NCBI RefSeq assembly: GCF_024178315.1
Contig: NZ_JAMZIK010000025.1
Location: 1-44,247, forward strand
DNA length: 44,247 bases
Origin: Siccirubricoccus soli
GTDB taxonomy: Bacteria > Pseudomonadota > Alphaproteobacteria > Acetobacterales > Acetobacteraceae
Direction: 5' to 3'
In this document: positions 1 through 8,415 of the stretch, piece after piece
How the letters are laid out: each line of letters starts with the position of its first letter
Numbering within the stretch: the first letter of the stretch is position 1
Position numbers and translations under genes: made by a program
Notes under the pieces: model-generated
Told to the model about the DNA's origin: nothing
Database searches by the model: none
What the model saw: only the letters and a program-made list of their open reading frames with translations

Positions 1-528
1 GGTGGCGGCGCGGGCGGCGCCGGGGGCGAGCAGCAGGGGCAGGGCCAGGGCGACAGCCAGGGGCAGGGCCACCGCCGCGGCCAGCAGTGGCGTGCCGCCG
101 AGCAGGGCCAGCGCCACCACCACCACGGCGAGCACGGCGGCGCCCGGGACGATGGCCGCCAGATAGAGCCGGTCCAGCGCTTCCACATCCGCCACCAGCC
201 GGCCGAGCAGGTCGCCCGAGCGGTTGAGGCCGATGCCGGCCGGCATGCGCTCCGCCAGGCGGCGGAAGAACCAGACGCGGAGATCGGCCAGCGCCCGGAA
301 GGTGGCGGCGTGGGTGACCATGCGCTCACCCCAGCGGGCGGCGGGGCGGAGGGCGACCAAAGCGAGAATCAGCGCGGTGCCGCCGGCGAGGGCGGTGACG
401 CGGCCGCCGGCGAGGCCGAGTAGGGCGAGGCCCAGCAAGGTGGTGAGCACGGCGGCGGCGATGCCGGCCAGCAGCCAGGGGGCGCGGTGGCGCCAGAGGC
501 GGAGGATGCGCAGAAGATCAGAAAGCAT
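1..528 (-). CDS. cydC: Thiol reductant ABC exporter subunit CydC, N-terminal part (runs off the left edge)
   Basis: These 176 codons form the N-terminal membrane domain of a half-size ABC exporter. The start is the ATG at 528, reading MLSDLLRILRLWRHRAPWLL, followed by alternating hydrophobic segments and the cytoplasmic loop containing GERMVTHAATFRALADLR, which is typical of CydC. The ATP-binding domain lies beyond position 1. CydC pairs with CydD in the inner membrane. In characterised bacteria the pair exports glutathione and cysteine or binds haem, and it is required for cytochrome bd oxidase assembly. The gene lies downstream of cydD on the same strand, after a 195-bp gap full of hairpins. 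Identification rests on the membrane-domain sequence and on the neighbouring cydD. Confidence 0.85.
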   Translation of the reverse strand, partial: MLSDLLRILRLWRHRAPWLLAGIAAAVLTTLLGLALLGLAGGRVTALAGGTALILALVALRPAARWGERMVTHAATFRALADLRVWFFRRLAERMPAGIGLNRSGDLLGRLVADVEALDRLYLAAIVPGAAVLAVVVVALALLGGTPLLAAAVALPLAVALALPLLLAPGAARAAT

Positions 529-540
529 GAGGGTAGCCCT

Positions 541-705
541 CGGGGGCTCCGCCCCCGAACCCCCGCCGGGGGGTGGACCACCCCCCGGACCCCGGTGTGA
601 GTTTTGGATCCGACGGCTGAACCTGCCGACTCAGACCGGGGTCCGGGGCCAGGTCCTGGCCCCGGCGGGGACCGAACGCATGCGTGCGATGGGGGCAGAG
701 CCCCC
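541..705. repeat. Hairpin-rich intergenic element between cydD and cydC
   Basis: The gap contains four inverted repeats. They are 541-547 with 551-557, a perfect 23-bp palindrome at 566-588, a second perfect 23-bp palindrome at 643-665, and 691-696 with 700-705. The 14-base string at 620-633 (aacctgccgactca) recurs at 26792-26805 inside another palindromic element, so the two gaps probably share a repeat family. The element could attenuate cydC relative to cydD or simply be a mobile intergenic palindrome. No open frame here looks like a gene. Confidence 0.6.
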
Positions 706-723
706 TGCCCCAGCGGCGCACCC

Positions 724-2379
724 TCATGCCTGCGCCTGCCTTCCAGGCCCCGCCACCCGGCCCCCCTCGATCTCCAGCACCCGTCCCAGCCGGCCGCGCA
801 TCCCGCTATGGCTGGCGATGATCGCCGTGCGCCCCAGGCAGAGCCGCTGCAGGCTTTCCATCACCTCCGCTTCCGTCCCCGGATCCAGATGGGCGGTGGG
901 CTCGTCCAGCAGGACCAGCGGCGTGTCGCGCAGGAAGGCGCGCGCCAGCGCCACGCGCTGCGCCTGGCCGCCCGAGAGGCCCCAGCCTCCCTCCCCCACC
1001 TCGGTGTCCAGCCCCTGCGGCAGCGCGGCGGCGAAGCCTGTGACGCGCGCTGCCTCGGCCGCCGCCTCCACCTGCGCCGGCGTCGCCTCCGGCCGGGCGT
1101 AGCGGATGTTCTCCCGGATGGAGCCGCGGAAGAGATGCGGCTTCTGCCCGACATAGGAGGAGAGGCGGCGCAGCTCCTCCGGCTTCAGGGACAGCGCGTC
1201 CTGGCCGTTGATCGCGATCCGCCCCGCCTCCGGCCGCACGAAGCCCATCAGCAGCCGCAGCACGCTGGACTTCCCCGCGCCGGAGGGCCCGGCCAGCACC
1301 AGCGTCTCGCCGGCATTCACCCGGAAGGAGAGGCCATCGAGTGCCGGCGGCCGGGCCGGGTCGTAGCTCAGCCGGACATCGGTGAAGGTGACGACGACAC
1401 GGGGCGGCATCGTCTCCAGCACCAGCCCCTCCCCGGACGGGGCCAGCAGCAGCGGGGCCAGCGCCGTCGCCGCGCCACTGGCGGCCAGGCGTTCATGATA
1501 GGCGGCGGCGAAGGCGCGCAGCGGGGCGAAGAAGGCGGGCACGGCCAGCAAAGCGAAGATGCCGGCAGTGGGGTCGCCGCCCCCGCCCCCGCGCCGCCAG
1601 GCGATGCAGGCAATGGCGCCGGCCGCCAGCAGCTCCATGGCGGTGCCGGAGAGGAAGGCGATGCGCAGCACCCGCATGGTGCGCTGGCGCAGCTCATGGG
1701 CCGATTCCGCCAGCGCCTCGGCCTCCGCCTCCTGCCGGTTGAACAGGACCAGGGTGGCAAGGCCGCGCAGCCGGTCCAGGAACCGGCCGGAAAGGCGCTC
1801 CAGCGCCTCGAACTGCCTTCGGCTGGCGGCGGCGGCGCCGATGCCGGTGAGCGCCATGGCCACCGGGTAGAGCAGCCCGGCCAGGCCGAGGACCAGCGCC
1901 GCGTGCCAATCCGCCCAGAGCACGGCGAGGAAGACCAGCACCGGCACCAGCATGGCCAGGGCGGCAGCGGGCAGCCAGCGGGCGAAATAGCCGTCCAGCG
2001 CCTCCACCCGGTCGATGACCAGGGAGGCGCGCTCCCCGACGCCGCGCGGATCGGCAGGGCCGAGGGCCAGGAGGCGGGCGAAGGCGGCGCCGCGCAGCCG
2101 GGCCCGGGCCGCCTCCCCGGCAGCGAGCTGAGTGCCTTCCTGCACCAGGCCGAGCGCGGCGACGAGCAGGGCGAGGGCGCCGGCCGCAGCCAGCTCCGCC
2201 CAGCCGGCGTCGCCATGGCCAAGCAGCGCCGCAACGACCCGCGCCACCAGCCAGGCGCCGCAGAGCCCCGCAAGGCTCGCCGCCAGGCCGAGCAGCACGG
2301 GCGGCAGCACCCGCGCCCTCAGCGCCCTGCTTTCCTGGCGCAGCAGCCTGGCTGCCGCGCCGCCCCGGGGTCCTTCCAT
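724..2379 (-). CDS. cydD: Thiol reductant ABC exporter subunit CydD
   Basis: A 551-residue half-ABC transporter with an N-terminal six-helix membrane domain (about residues 10-320) and a C-terminal ATPase domain. The Walker A motif GPSGAGKS is at 364-371, the signature LSGGQ at 468-472, and the Walker B motif LLDEP has its catalytic Glu near 493. An H-loop His follows in IIASHS. The start at 2379 (MEGPRGGAAARLLRQE) was chosen because it gives the normal CydD length; the frame stays open upstream to 2721, but that extension is Arg/Pro-rich and unlike protein. CydD and CydC form the heterodimeric exporter needed to assemble cytochrome bd. cydC follows on the same strand. Confidence 0.9.
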   Translation of the reverse strand: MEGPRGGAAARLLRQESRALRARVLPPVLLGLAASLAGLCGAWLVARVVAALLGHGDAGWAELAAAGALALLVAALGLVQEGTQLAAGEAARARLRGAAFARLLALGPADPRGVGERASLVIDRVEALDGYFARWLPAAALAMLVPVLVFLAVLWADWHAALVLGLAGLLYPVAMALTGIGAAAASRRQFEALERLSGRFLDRLRGLATLVLFNRQEAEAEALAESAHELRQRTMRVLRIAFLSGTAMELLAAGAIACIAWRRGGGGGDPTAGIFALLAVPAFFAPLRAFAAAYHERLAASGAATALAPLLLAPSGEGLVLETMPPRVVVTFTDVRLSYDPARPPALDGLSFRVNAGETLVLAGPSGAGKSSVLRLLMGFVRPEAGRIAINGQDALSLKPEELRRLSSYVGQKPHLFRGSIRENIRYARPEATPAQVEAAAEAARVTGFAAALPQGLDTEVGEGGWGLSGGQAQRVALARAFLRDTPLVLLDEPTAHLDPGTEAEVMESLQRLCLGRTAIIASHSGMRGRLGRVLEIEGGRVAGPGRQAQA

Positions 2380-2710
2380 GGCGGTGGTATAGGCCCGGGG
2401 CCGGGGCGGCGTCACCCGCCCCGCCTTGGCCATGCGGGGTGAAGGCGGGGTTGCCGTGCCTCGTGGCGCAGGCTTCAGGAAAGCGTCAGGCCGGGGACAG
2501 GATGCCGGGCGCCGGAAGCCTGGTCGCAGGAACCCACGCCGGCTGGGGCCCCGGCCGGGTCTCCGGGACCGCGAAGCGCTACTGCCGCGCCGCGTCGCGC
2601 GGTCCCGGCTGGCCTGCCGGCAGCGGGCGCCGCCCTTGCCGCGACGGCACGCTTCATGCTGGCAGCGGGCAAAGGCCGGCACCTCGCCGGTGCTTGCAAA
2701 GGAGCCCCGC
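2380..2710. other. Intergenic region between cydD and the deacetylase remnant; no gene seen
   Basis: These 331 bases lie between the divergent cydD start and the remnant at 2711. I see no credible coding frame or strong hairpin. The only clear signal is a good ribosome-binding sequence, aaaggag at 2698-2704, six bases before the ATG at 2711. It marks the original start of the now broken gene. A cydDC promoter is expected here on the minus strand but I cannot point to one. Confidence 0.5.
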
Positions 2711-3078
2711 ATGCTGCCCACCCATGGCCGCTACGCCTACGCGCCTACGCCTACGCGCCCTGGCCGGACCGGCCCCGCTATGCCTGGCCGGGCGGGGCGA
2801 AGCTCGCGGTCCATCCCGGCGTGAACCTGGAGCACTTCGCCTTCGGCGAAGGGCTGGGCGCCGAGCCGGCGCCCAGCGGGCCGCAGCCGGACGTGCTGAA
2901 CTATGCCTGGCGGGATTACGGCAACCGCGTCGGCGGCTGGCGGTTGATCGAGCTGATGGACCAGCTCTCCCTGCCCGCCACGGTGCTGCTGAACAGTGCC
3001 ATGTATGCCCATGCGCCGCAGCTCGTCGCCGCGCATCGGGCCCAGGGCTACGATCCGTCCCGGCTGCGCGGGAACTAG
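2711..3078 (+). pseudogene. Polysaccharide deacetylase (PuuE/allantoinase-like) remnant, frameshifted and truncated
   Basis: The start at 2711 has a strong ribosome-binding site and opens as MLPTHGRYAYAP. The frame is then broken by an exact 14-bp tandem duplication (2731-2744 and 2745-2758). Dropping one copy joins the start to the downstream frame, which reads WPDRPRYAWPGGAKLAV, then NLEHFAFGEGLG and NYAWRDYGNRVGGWRL. That is the N-terminal part of the NodB-fold family including PuuE-type allantoinases and other polysaccharide deacetylases, normally about 280-300 residues. The match ends at VAAHRAQG, followed by an unrelated tail and a stop at 3078, so the catalytic His and Asp motifs are gone. 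No product is expected. Family assignment is from recognised motifs only. Confidence 0.75.
2731..2758. repeat. Exact 14-bp tandem duplication causing a frameshift
   Basis: The unit ctacgcctacgcgc occurs twice in a row, at 2731-2744 and 2745-2758. Fourteen is not a multiple of three, so the second copy shifts the reading frame of the deacetylase remnant just after its twelfth codon. Each unit itself contains the smaller repeat ctacgc, which would favour replication slippage. Confidence 0.9.
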
Positions 3079-3280
3079 CTCGCCGCCCGGTGTCCTGCCG
3101 CGGGCTCGTCACGGAAGGCTGTGCGTGGCCTCGGGACCCCGGCGAACCCAGGCGCCACAAGGCCGCGTCCGGGTCTTCCGGGGTGTTTCCAGGCCCCGCG
3201 CATAGCATTCGCTTAACGCAACTGCCCTAAGCCCGACATGCAGCCAGCCGCCCGCTTCCTCCTCCCGGGCCTGGCCCGGC

Positions 3281-3607
3281 ATGGAGGGCGCCGTGATCGA
3301 CGTGAACATGCTCAGCCGGATCGCCGACCAGCTTGAGCTGGAGGCGCGCGGCAGCGCCGCGGCCGACATGGCGATCCATCGGGCCCTGCGGCGGCAGGGC
3401 AGCCCCGCCCCCTACACCACGGACAAGCACGCGGCGAAGCTGCTGGCACCGCCCGGGCATGAGGTGGAGGTGCTGACCGTCATGGGCCGCAACCTCGGCT
3501 CCTGCTGGCGGCCGGCCCGGCCGACCGAGACCGGCCAGGCGGCGACGCAGGAGCTGGCGCTCTGCGCCGCCATCATGCGGGCCTGGGTGGTGCGGCTGAA
3601 GATGTAG
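3281..3607 (+). CDS. Small protein resembling the phage ABA-sandwich domain family
   Basis: A 108-residue protein starting MEGAVIDVNMLSRIADQLEL; the ATG at 3308 is an alternative start. The layout recalls the ABA-sandwich proteins found in phage and bacterial genomes: an N-terminal helix (ADQLELEARGSAAADMAIHR), then PYTTDKHAAKLLAPPGHEVE, then a strand-rich centre and a C-terminal ALCAAIMRAWVVRLKM helix. Members of that family share an ALCAA-type helix and a YT...A..L.P.G motif. No function is established. Nothing around it looks phage-derived, so it may be a domesticated single gene. Coding potential is supported by protein-like composition; the family assignment is moderate. Confidence 0.55.
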   Translation: MEGAVIDVNMLSRIADQLELEARGSAAADMAIHRALRRQGSPAPYTTDKHAAKLLAPPGHEVEVLTVMGRNLGSCWRPARPTETGQAATQELALCAAIMRAWVVRLKM

Positions 3608-3635
3608 CCGCCCACCCCGACGCCGCTCTCCGCCC

Positions 3636-4043
3636 TCAGGCGGGTTTGAACACCGGATAGGGCGGGGCGTCCTCCTTCCCGTCGCCCTGGGTCGGGCGCC
3701 AAGTGATCTGCACCTTGTCGCCGATCGCCACCTTGTCGAAGTCGCACTCGACGATGTTGGTCATCATCGTCGGCCCGTCATCCAGCGTGACATAGGCGAT
3801 GGCGTAGACTTCCGGCGCGCGCTTCATGACGCTGACGCTGTAGATCTTGCCGGTGCCCCTGCTCTCCACCCATTCCGTGGTGGCGCTCATGCAGAAGGGG
3901 CAGCAGGCGCGGGGATACCAATGCACCTTGTTGCAGGCGGTGCACTTCTTGATGAGGAATTTGCCCTGCTTCGCGGCCTCCCAGAAGGGCGCCGTCTCGG
4001 GGTTCACGCCGGGCGCGGGGATCGCGCGTTCCTTGGCGGCCAT
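3636..4043 (-). CDS. Zn-ribbon/OB-fold protein (DUF35, thiolase partner)
   Basis: A 135-residue DUF35-family protein. An N-terminal helix (NPETAPFWEAAKQGKFL) is followed by a rubredoxin-like zinc ribbon with Cys34, Cys37, Cys48 and Cys51 (CTACNK and CCPFC), then an OB-fold with the typical GTGKIYSVSVMKRAPE segment. Start 4043 (MAAKERAIPAPG) was preferred to an in-frame ATG at 4112, which lies inside the upstream gene. The gene starts only 4 bp after the thiolase stop, so the two are cotranscribed. DUF35 proteins of this type form complexes with SCP-x-type thiolases, where the OB-fold is thought to help hold the acyl-CoA. Partnership with the adjacent thiolase is a firm inference; the substrate is unknown. 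Confidence 0.88.
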   Translation of the reverse strand: MAAKERAIPAPGVNPETAPFWEAAKQGKFLIKKCTACNKVHWYPRACCPFCMSATTEWVESRGTGKIYSVSVMKRAPEVYAIAYVTLDDGPTMMTNIVECDFDKVAIGDKVQITWRPTQGDGKEDAPPYPVFKPA

Positions 4044-4047
4044 CGTC

Positions 4048-5214
4048 TCACTCCCGTTCCATGATGAGGGTCGCGGCGCCATGCCGGCTGCCGAGCAGGC
4101 CGCCCGTGCCATGCGCCAGCGCCAGGTTGCAATTCGGCACCTGGACCTTCGGATGCGCTTCGCCGCGGAGCTGCCGCACCGCCTCGATCACCTTGGTGAT
4201 GCCGCCGCGGTTCGCCGGGTGGTTGTTGCAGAGTCCGCCGCCATCGGTGTTCCAGGGCAGCTTGCCGACGCCGCTGATCAGGTTGCCATCGGCGACGAAC
4301 TTCCCGCCCTGGCCCTTCTCGCAGAAGCCGATGTCCTCCAGCTGCACCACGACCGTGATCGTGAAGCTGTCGTAGATCGAGGCGTATTTGATGTCGGAGG
4401 GCTTCACCCCCGCCTCGGCAAAGGCGGCGGGGCCGCTGCGGACGCCGGCCGAGTAGGTCAGGTCCACATTGCCGCCCATCTGGCCCTTGATGCTCTCACC
4501 GGCGCCCAGCACCTTCACCAGCGGCCGCTTCAGGCTGCGGGCGATCTCGGGGGCGACGACGACGAGGGCGCCGCCGCCATCCGAGACCACGCAGCAATCG
4601 AGGCGGTGCAGCGGCGTCGCGATGAGCGGGCTGGCCAGCACCTGCTCCACCGTCACCACGTCCCGCAGCATGGCATGCTCGTTGTACTGGGCATGGTGCG
4701 AGGCCGCGACCTTTACCCAGGCAAGCTGCTCCGCCGTGGTGCCGAACTGGTACATGTGCCGGGCGGCGACCATCGCATAGGCGTTCACCGTGGCGACGCC
4801 GAGCGGGAATTCCCACTGCGTGTCCGGCGCATCGGCGCCGCGCATGCGCGGAGTCGCGCCGGAATGGCCCTCCGAGCGGGGCCGGCCCGCCAGGGTGATC
4901 AGCGCGACCTTGCACTTGCCCATGGCGATCGCCTCGGCGGCGTGGGCGACATGGGCGATGTAGGAACAGCCGCCGACATCGGTGCTGTCATAATGCTTCA
5001 GCGTCAGCCCCATATAGTCGACCATGGCGATGGGGCCGAGGCCGGGGGCGTCGCCGGCGCAGAAATAGCCGTCCACATCGTCCTTGGTGAGGCCGGCATC
5101 CGCCAGGGCTCCGAGCGCCGCCTCGGCATGGAGTTGTGCGACCGACTTGTCCTTCGCCAGTCGCGTCGGGTGCTCATAGGCCCCCGCGATATAGGCCTTG
5201 CCCTTGATGCTCAT
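4048..5214 (-). CDS. SCP-x-type thiolase (acetyl-CoA acetyltransferase family)
   Basis: A 388-residue thiolase-fold protein starting MSIKGKAYIAGAYEHPTRLA. The nucleophile region contains Cys83 in DVGGCSYIAHVAHAAEAI. The two conserved histidines are His332 in NNHPANRGG and His368 in LAHGTGGLLG. The Cys-x-Gly of classic degradative thiolases is replaced by the HGTGG form seen in SCP-x and lipid-transfer-like thiolases that work with DUF35 partners. It is cotranscribed with the DUF35 gene 4 bp downstream, and diverges from a CaiB-type CoA transferase across a 161-bp gap. The likely role is beta-ketoacyl-CoA cleavage or condensation in a degradation pathway with an unidentified substrate. Family confidence is high; reaction direction is not known. 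Confidence 0.88.
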   Translation of the reverse strand: MSIKGKAYIAGAYEHPTRLAKDKSVAQLHAEAALGALADAGLTKDDVDGYFCAGDAPGLGPIAMVDYMGLTLKHYDSTDVGGCSYIAHVAHAAEAIAMGKCKVALITLAGRPRSEGHSGATPRMRGADAPDTQWEFPLGVATVNAYAMVAARHMYQFGTTAEQLAWVKVAASHHAQYNEHAMLRDVVTVEQVLASPLIATPLHRLDCCVVSDGGGALVVVAPEIARSLKRPLVKVLGAGESIKGQMGGNVDLTYSAGVRSGPAAFAEAGVKPSDIKYASIYDSFTITVVVQLEDIGFCEKGQGGKFVADGNLISGVGKLPWNTDGGGLCNNHPANRGGITKVIEAVRQLRGEAHPKVQVPNCNLALAHGTGGLLGSRHGAATLIMERE

Positions 5215-5375
5215 GCGCCGTCTCGCGCTCCTCTCCCGAACGGCCCGCTGGCCGGTGGCGCAGTTTCGCCCGAAGCGGCGGCTTGGGCAAATCGGCGATC
5301 GGCCGGGCGGGAGGGGAATTGCCCGTCCCGGCGCTTCGCCGCATCCTGCGGCGCAGCAGATGCGGAGGAAAATCC

Positions 5376-6587
5376 ATGAGCGCAGCGACCGGTCCCGAGG
5401 CGACGGGCCCCCTGAAGGGCATCCGGGTCCTCGACATGACGGCGGTCGTGCTGGGTCCCTTCTGCACCCAGACCCTCGGCGACTGGGGGGCGGAGGTGAT
5501 CAAGATCGAGCCGCCGACCGGCGACATCGTCCGCGCCTCCGGCCTGTTCCGCACCCGCGGCATGGCCGCGGTCTTCATGGGGCTGAACCGCAACAAGCGG
5601 TCCCTGGCGGTGGACCTGAAATCCGAGGAGGGCAAGGAGGTGCTGCGGCGACTGATCCCGACCGTCGATGTGCTGGTGACGAATGTCCGCCCGGCCGGCA
5701 TGCGGCGCCTCGGCTTCGGGCCGGAGGAATGCCGGAAGCTCAATCCGAAGATGGTCTTCGCCGTTGCCACCGGCTTCGGCCAGGACGGCCCGCACCGCGC
5801 CCGGCCGGCCTTCGACGAGATCATCCAGGCCGCCTCGGGCCTTGCCGACGTCGTGGGCGAGGCGGAGGGGGAGCCGCGATTCGTGCCCTCTCTGGTGGCG
5901 GACAAGATCACTGGCATGGCGCTGCTTTCCGCCGTGCTCGGCGCGCTGCTGCACCGGGAGCGGACCGGCGAGGCGCAGACGGTGGAGGTGCCAATGCTGG
6001 AGACGCTGACCGCCTTCGTCAGCGTCGAGCATCTGGGCGGGATGGCCTTCGACCCGCCGATCGGCGAGCCGGGCTACAAGCGGCTGCGCCACCGCAAGCC
6101 GGCCAGGACCAAGGATGGCTGGATCACCCTGCTGCCCTATTCCTCGGCCAATTGGGTGGCCTTCTTCACCGCCGCCGGCCATGCCGACCTCATCGAGGAG
6201 CTGCATCTGCGCGACCCGGTGCAGCGCAACGCCAATATCGACAAGGTCTACGAGGCGCTGCGCCGCGTGGCGCTGGAGCGGACCACGGCGGAGTGGCTGC
6301 AGCTCTGCGAGGAGCAGGACGTGCCGGCGACCGCCTTCACCAAGATCGGCGATCTGCCGAAGCACCCGCATCTGGAGGCCGTGCAGATGTTCGGCCTGCA
6401 TGAGCACCCGACCGAGGGGCGGGTGCGCATCGCCCGGCCGCCGACCCGCTTCGAGAAGACGCCGGCGAATATCCGCAGCCATGCGCCGCGACTCGGGGAG
6501 CATACGGCGGAGGTGCTCGGCGAGCTGGGCTTCGGGGAGGCGGAGATCGCCGCCATGGCGGAGAAGCGGGTGATTCGGACGGCATAG
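5376..6587 (+). CDS. CaiB/BaiF family CoA transferase (family III)
   Basis: A 403-residue CoA transferase. It opens with GIRVLDMTAVVLGPFCTQTL and GDWGAEVIKIEPP, the standard N-terminal signatures, and the presumed catalytic aspartate is Asp147 in RPAFDEIIQAASGL. The start at 5376 is preceded by ggagg at 5364-5368; the frame is open upstream to 5283 but without such a signal. Enzymes of this family move CoA between organic acids through an aspartyl-CoA thioester intermediate. It diverges from the thiolase/DUF35 pair, which suggests that all three activate and degrade one acid. The acid cannot be read from the sequence. Confidence 0.9.
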   Translation: MSAATGPEATGPLKGIRVLDMTAVVLGPFCTQTLGDWGAEVIKIEPPTGDIVRASGLFRTRGMAAVFMGLNRNKRSLAVDLKSEEGKEVLRRLIPTVDVLVTNVRPAGMRRLGFGPEECRKLNPKMVFAVATGFGQDGPHRARPAFDEIIQAASGLADVVGEAEGEPRFVPSLVADKITGMALLSAVLGALLHRERTGEAQTVEVPMLETLTAFVSVEHLGGMAFDPPIGEPGYKRLRHRKPARTKDGWITLLPYSSANWVAFFTAAGHADLIEELHLRDPVQRNANIDKVYEALRRVALERTTAEWLQLCEEQDVPATAFTKIGDLPKHPHLEAVQMFGLHEHPTEGRVRIARPPTRFEKTPANIRSHAPRLGEHTAEVLGELGFGEAEIAAMAEKRVIRTA

Positions 6588-6757
6588 CGGGAGGCGACGC
6601 CGGCGCTCTCCCCGACCGGGCGAGGCGCTGTGGCTGGGACGAGGCGGCCGCAGCCTCCCGCCTAGCCCGGCCCCATCCAGGATGGCGCCGCCGGCCCGCC
6701 GACCGTGACGCGGAAGCCGCATTCCGCGAAATCTGCTCGCGATCAATCAATCGGTAG

Positions 6758-6785
6758 TTGAGCGTATACCGACGCTTCCTATCCT
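6758..6785 (+). promoter_or_regulatory. Possible sigma-70-type promoter
   Basis: The hexamers ttgagc (6758-6763) and tatcct (6780-6785) are separated by 16 bases, in the least GC-rich part of the gap. It would transcribe the small frame at 6813 and perhaps the aminotransferase operon at 7231. It is a pattern match only. Confidence 0.25.
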
Positions 6786-6812
6786 CGGCGGCACGTCAGT
6801 GTGAAGCCGGTC

Positions 6813-6977
6813 ATGCCATTCCGAACCGCCCGCGCCCTTCGCCATGCCGCCAGCGGCCTGCGCCGCCTCACCCTGTGGCTCGGCACCGGGTTGCGCCGCG
6901 ACGGCTACCGGCCGGAACGGCATTACATGCGGGGCGGTCGCCGGGATGGCGCACGCGCCAGCTCCCAGCCGGGCTGA
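6813..6977 (+). CDS. Possible small basic protein (54 codons)
   Basis: A short frame beginning MPFRTARALRHAASGLRRLT and ending in SSQPG. It is rich in Arg, with one moderately hydrophobic stretch (LTLWLGTGL). No good ribosome-binding site precedes it, only tgaag near 6801. It may be a real small basic protein or chance in a GC-rich gap. No family is recognised. Confidence 0.25.
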   Translation: MPFRTARALRHAASGLRRLTLWLGTGLRRDGYRPERHYMRGGRRDGARASSQPG

Positions 6978-7230
6978 CACGCCGGCGCTTGGCTCCGCCG
7001 GGCGGATCGAGTTGCGGCGCAGCATCGCCACCGCCGGACAGGCTGGACAGCGCTTCGCGCCCCCCGGCGGTAGCCCTGGCAGGAGCCGGCAAGCGGCTGC
7101 GGCCATGCAGCCCGGAACGGAGGGGATCGCCCATGGCAGCGGCTCGGGGAAGCCACGCCATACCGGCGGCCGCCCCGCGGCGTTGCGGCCCAGTGGACGC
7201 CCGCCGCGCCCGGTGGGAGGCTGCGCCGTC

Positions 7231-8415
7231 ATGCCGCCCCTTTCGCCGCTGATCCGCGCCACCTCCGCCCCGCCGATTCCCTCCGCCCGCGGCTGGGCCG
7301 CCCGCTATGCCGGCGGCGCCGGGCCGATGATCGACCTCACCCAGGCGGTGCCCGGCTACCCGCCGCATCCGGCGCTGCTGGAGAAGCTTGCCAGCCTGGC
7401 CGGCACCGCCGCCGCCGCCGGCTACGGCCCGATCGACGGCGACCCGGCGCTGCGCGAGGCCCTGGCCGCGGACGCCGCCGGCTTCTACGGCGCCGAGATC
7501 ACCGCCGCCGATGTCGCCATCACCGCCGGCTGCAACCTCGCCTTCGCCATGACCATGGCGGTGCTGGCGGGGGCCGGGGAGGCGGTGGTGCTGCCCACCC
7601 CCTGGTACTTCAACCACGCCATGGCGCTCTCCATGGCCGGCATCCGCGCCCTCCCCCTGCCCTGCCGCGCCGAGGACGGCTTCGTGCCGGACCCCGCCCG
7701 CCTCGCGCCGCTGCTGGAAGCGGGCGCCCGCGCCCTGGTGCTGGTCTCACCCAACAACCCGACCGGCGCGGTCTATCCGCCGGAGCTCATCGCCGACTGC
7801 GCCGCGCTCTGCCGCCGCCACGGCGTCTGGCTGGTGCTGGACGAGACCTATCGCGACTTCCTGCCCGAATCGGCGACGCCGCCCCACACCCTGTTCCAGG
7901 ACCCGGCATGGCGGGAGGGCGTGGTGCAGCTCTACAGCTTCTCCAAGGCCTATTGCGTGCCGGGGCACCGGGTGGGGGCCATCCTCTCCGGCCCCCGCGT
8001 CCGGGCGGAGCTGCTGAAGGCGCTGGACACCCAGCAGATCTGCGCCCCGCGCGCCGCCCAGGCGGCGCTCGCCTGGGCGGTGCCGGCGCTGCGCGACTGG
8101 CGGGTGGCGAACCGCGACCTCATGGCCGGGCGGGCCGCCGCCTTCCGCCGCGCCGCGGCGCAGCTTCCGGGCTGGCGGCTGGACGCGCTCGGCGCCTATT
8201 TCGCCTATCTGCGGGTGCCGGAGGGCGGGCCCGGCGCCCTCGCCCTGGCCGAGACCCTGGCGGCGAAGCATGGCTTGCTCGCCCTGCCCGGCCCCTTCTT
8301 CGCGCCGCCGGGCGATGCCGGGCAGGACCGGCATCTGCGCCTCGCCTTCGCCAATGCCGGGGAAGCGGCCATCGCCGCGCTCCCCGCCCGCCTGATGGGA
8401 GTGACCGCCGCATGA
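7231..8415 (+). CDS. Class I/II PLP-dependent aminotransferase
   Basis: A 394-residue fold-type I aminotransferase. The NPTG motif is in [17 protein letters not shown], the PLP-contacting Asp and Tyr lie in [14 protein letters not shown], and the Schiff-base lysine is Lys239 in [14 protein letters not shown]. The start at 7231 ([15 protein letters not shown]) sits behind ggtgggagg; the upstream extension of the frame is not protein-like. Its stop overlaps the start of the next gene by 4 bp, so the two are translationally coupled. The fold-type I group includes aspartate/aromatic aminotransferases and related enzymes, and the substrate is not evident. Coupling to a nitronate monooxygenase suggests shared handling of a nitrogenous compound, but this is speculative. 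Confidence 0.88.
   Translation: MPPLSPLIRATSAPPIPSARGWAARYAGGAGPMIDLTQAVPGYPPHPALLEKLASLAGTAAAAGYGPIDGDPALREALAADAAGFYGAEITAADVAITAGCNLAFAMTMAVLAGAGEAVVLPTPWYFNHAMALSMAGIRALPLPCRAEDGFVPDPARLAPLLEAGARALVLVSPNNPTGAVYPPELIADCAALCRRHGVWLVLDETYRDFLPESATPPHTLFQDPAWREGVVQLYSFSKAYCVPGHRVGAILSGPRVRAELLKALDTQQICAPRAAQAALAWAVPALRDWRVANRDLMAGRAAAFRRAAAQLPGWRLDALGAYFAYLRVPEGGPGALALAETLAAKHGLLALPGPFFAPPGDAGQDRHLRLAFANAGEAAIAALPARLMGVTAA

Larger units (their letters stand above)
6588..7230. other. Intergenic region with a weak small ORF and a possible promoter
   Basis: Between the CoA transferase and the aminotransferase there is no recognised gene. The part around 6721-6785 is less GC-rich than its surroundings and holds the possible promoter listed separately. 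A 54-codon frame follows at 6813. From 6978 to 7230 I see nothing but the leader of the aminotransferase, ending in a ribosome-binding sequence ggtgggagg at 7211-7219. Confidence 0.4.

Noticed and set aside
604-2442. A long open frame on the plus strand opposite cydD (612 codons)
   Set aside because: It is antisense to a clear ABC transporter and its translation is Gly/Arg/Gln/Pro-rich with no motifs, as expected for shadow frames in very GC-rich DNA.
2731-2758. A CRISPR-like or satellite repeat
   Set aside because: Only two adjacent 14-bp units without spacers; it is a simple tandem duplication.
3281-3607. Evidence for a prophage around the ABA-sandwich-like protein
   Set aside because: No integrase, capsid, portal or tail genes nearby; a single domain match does not make a prophage.
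3847-5379. A 510-codon plus-strand frame opposite the thiolase and DUF35 genes
   Set aside because: Antisense to two genes with conserved catalytic and zinc motifs; composition is not protein-like.
5211-6746. A 511-codon minus-strand frame opposite the CoA transferase
   Set aside because: Shadow of the CaiB-type gene; no recognisable domain.
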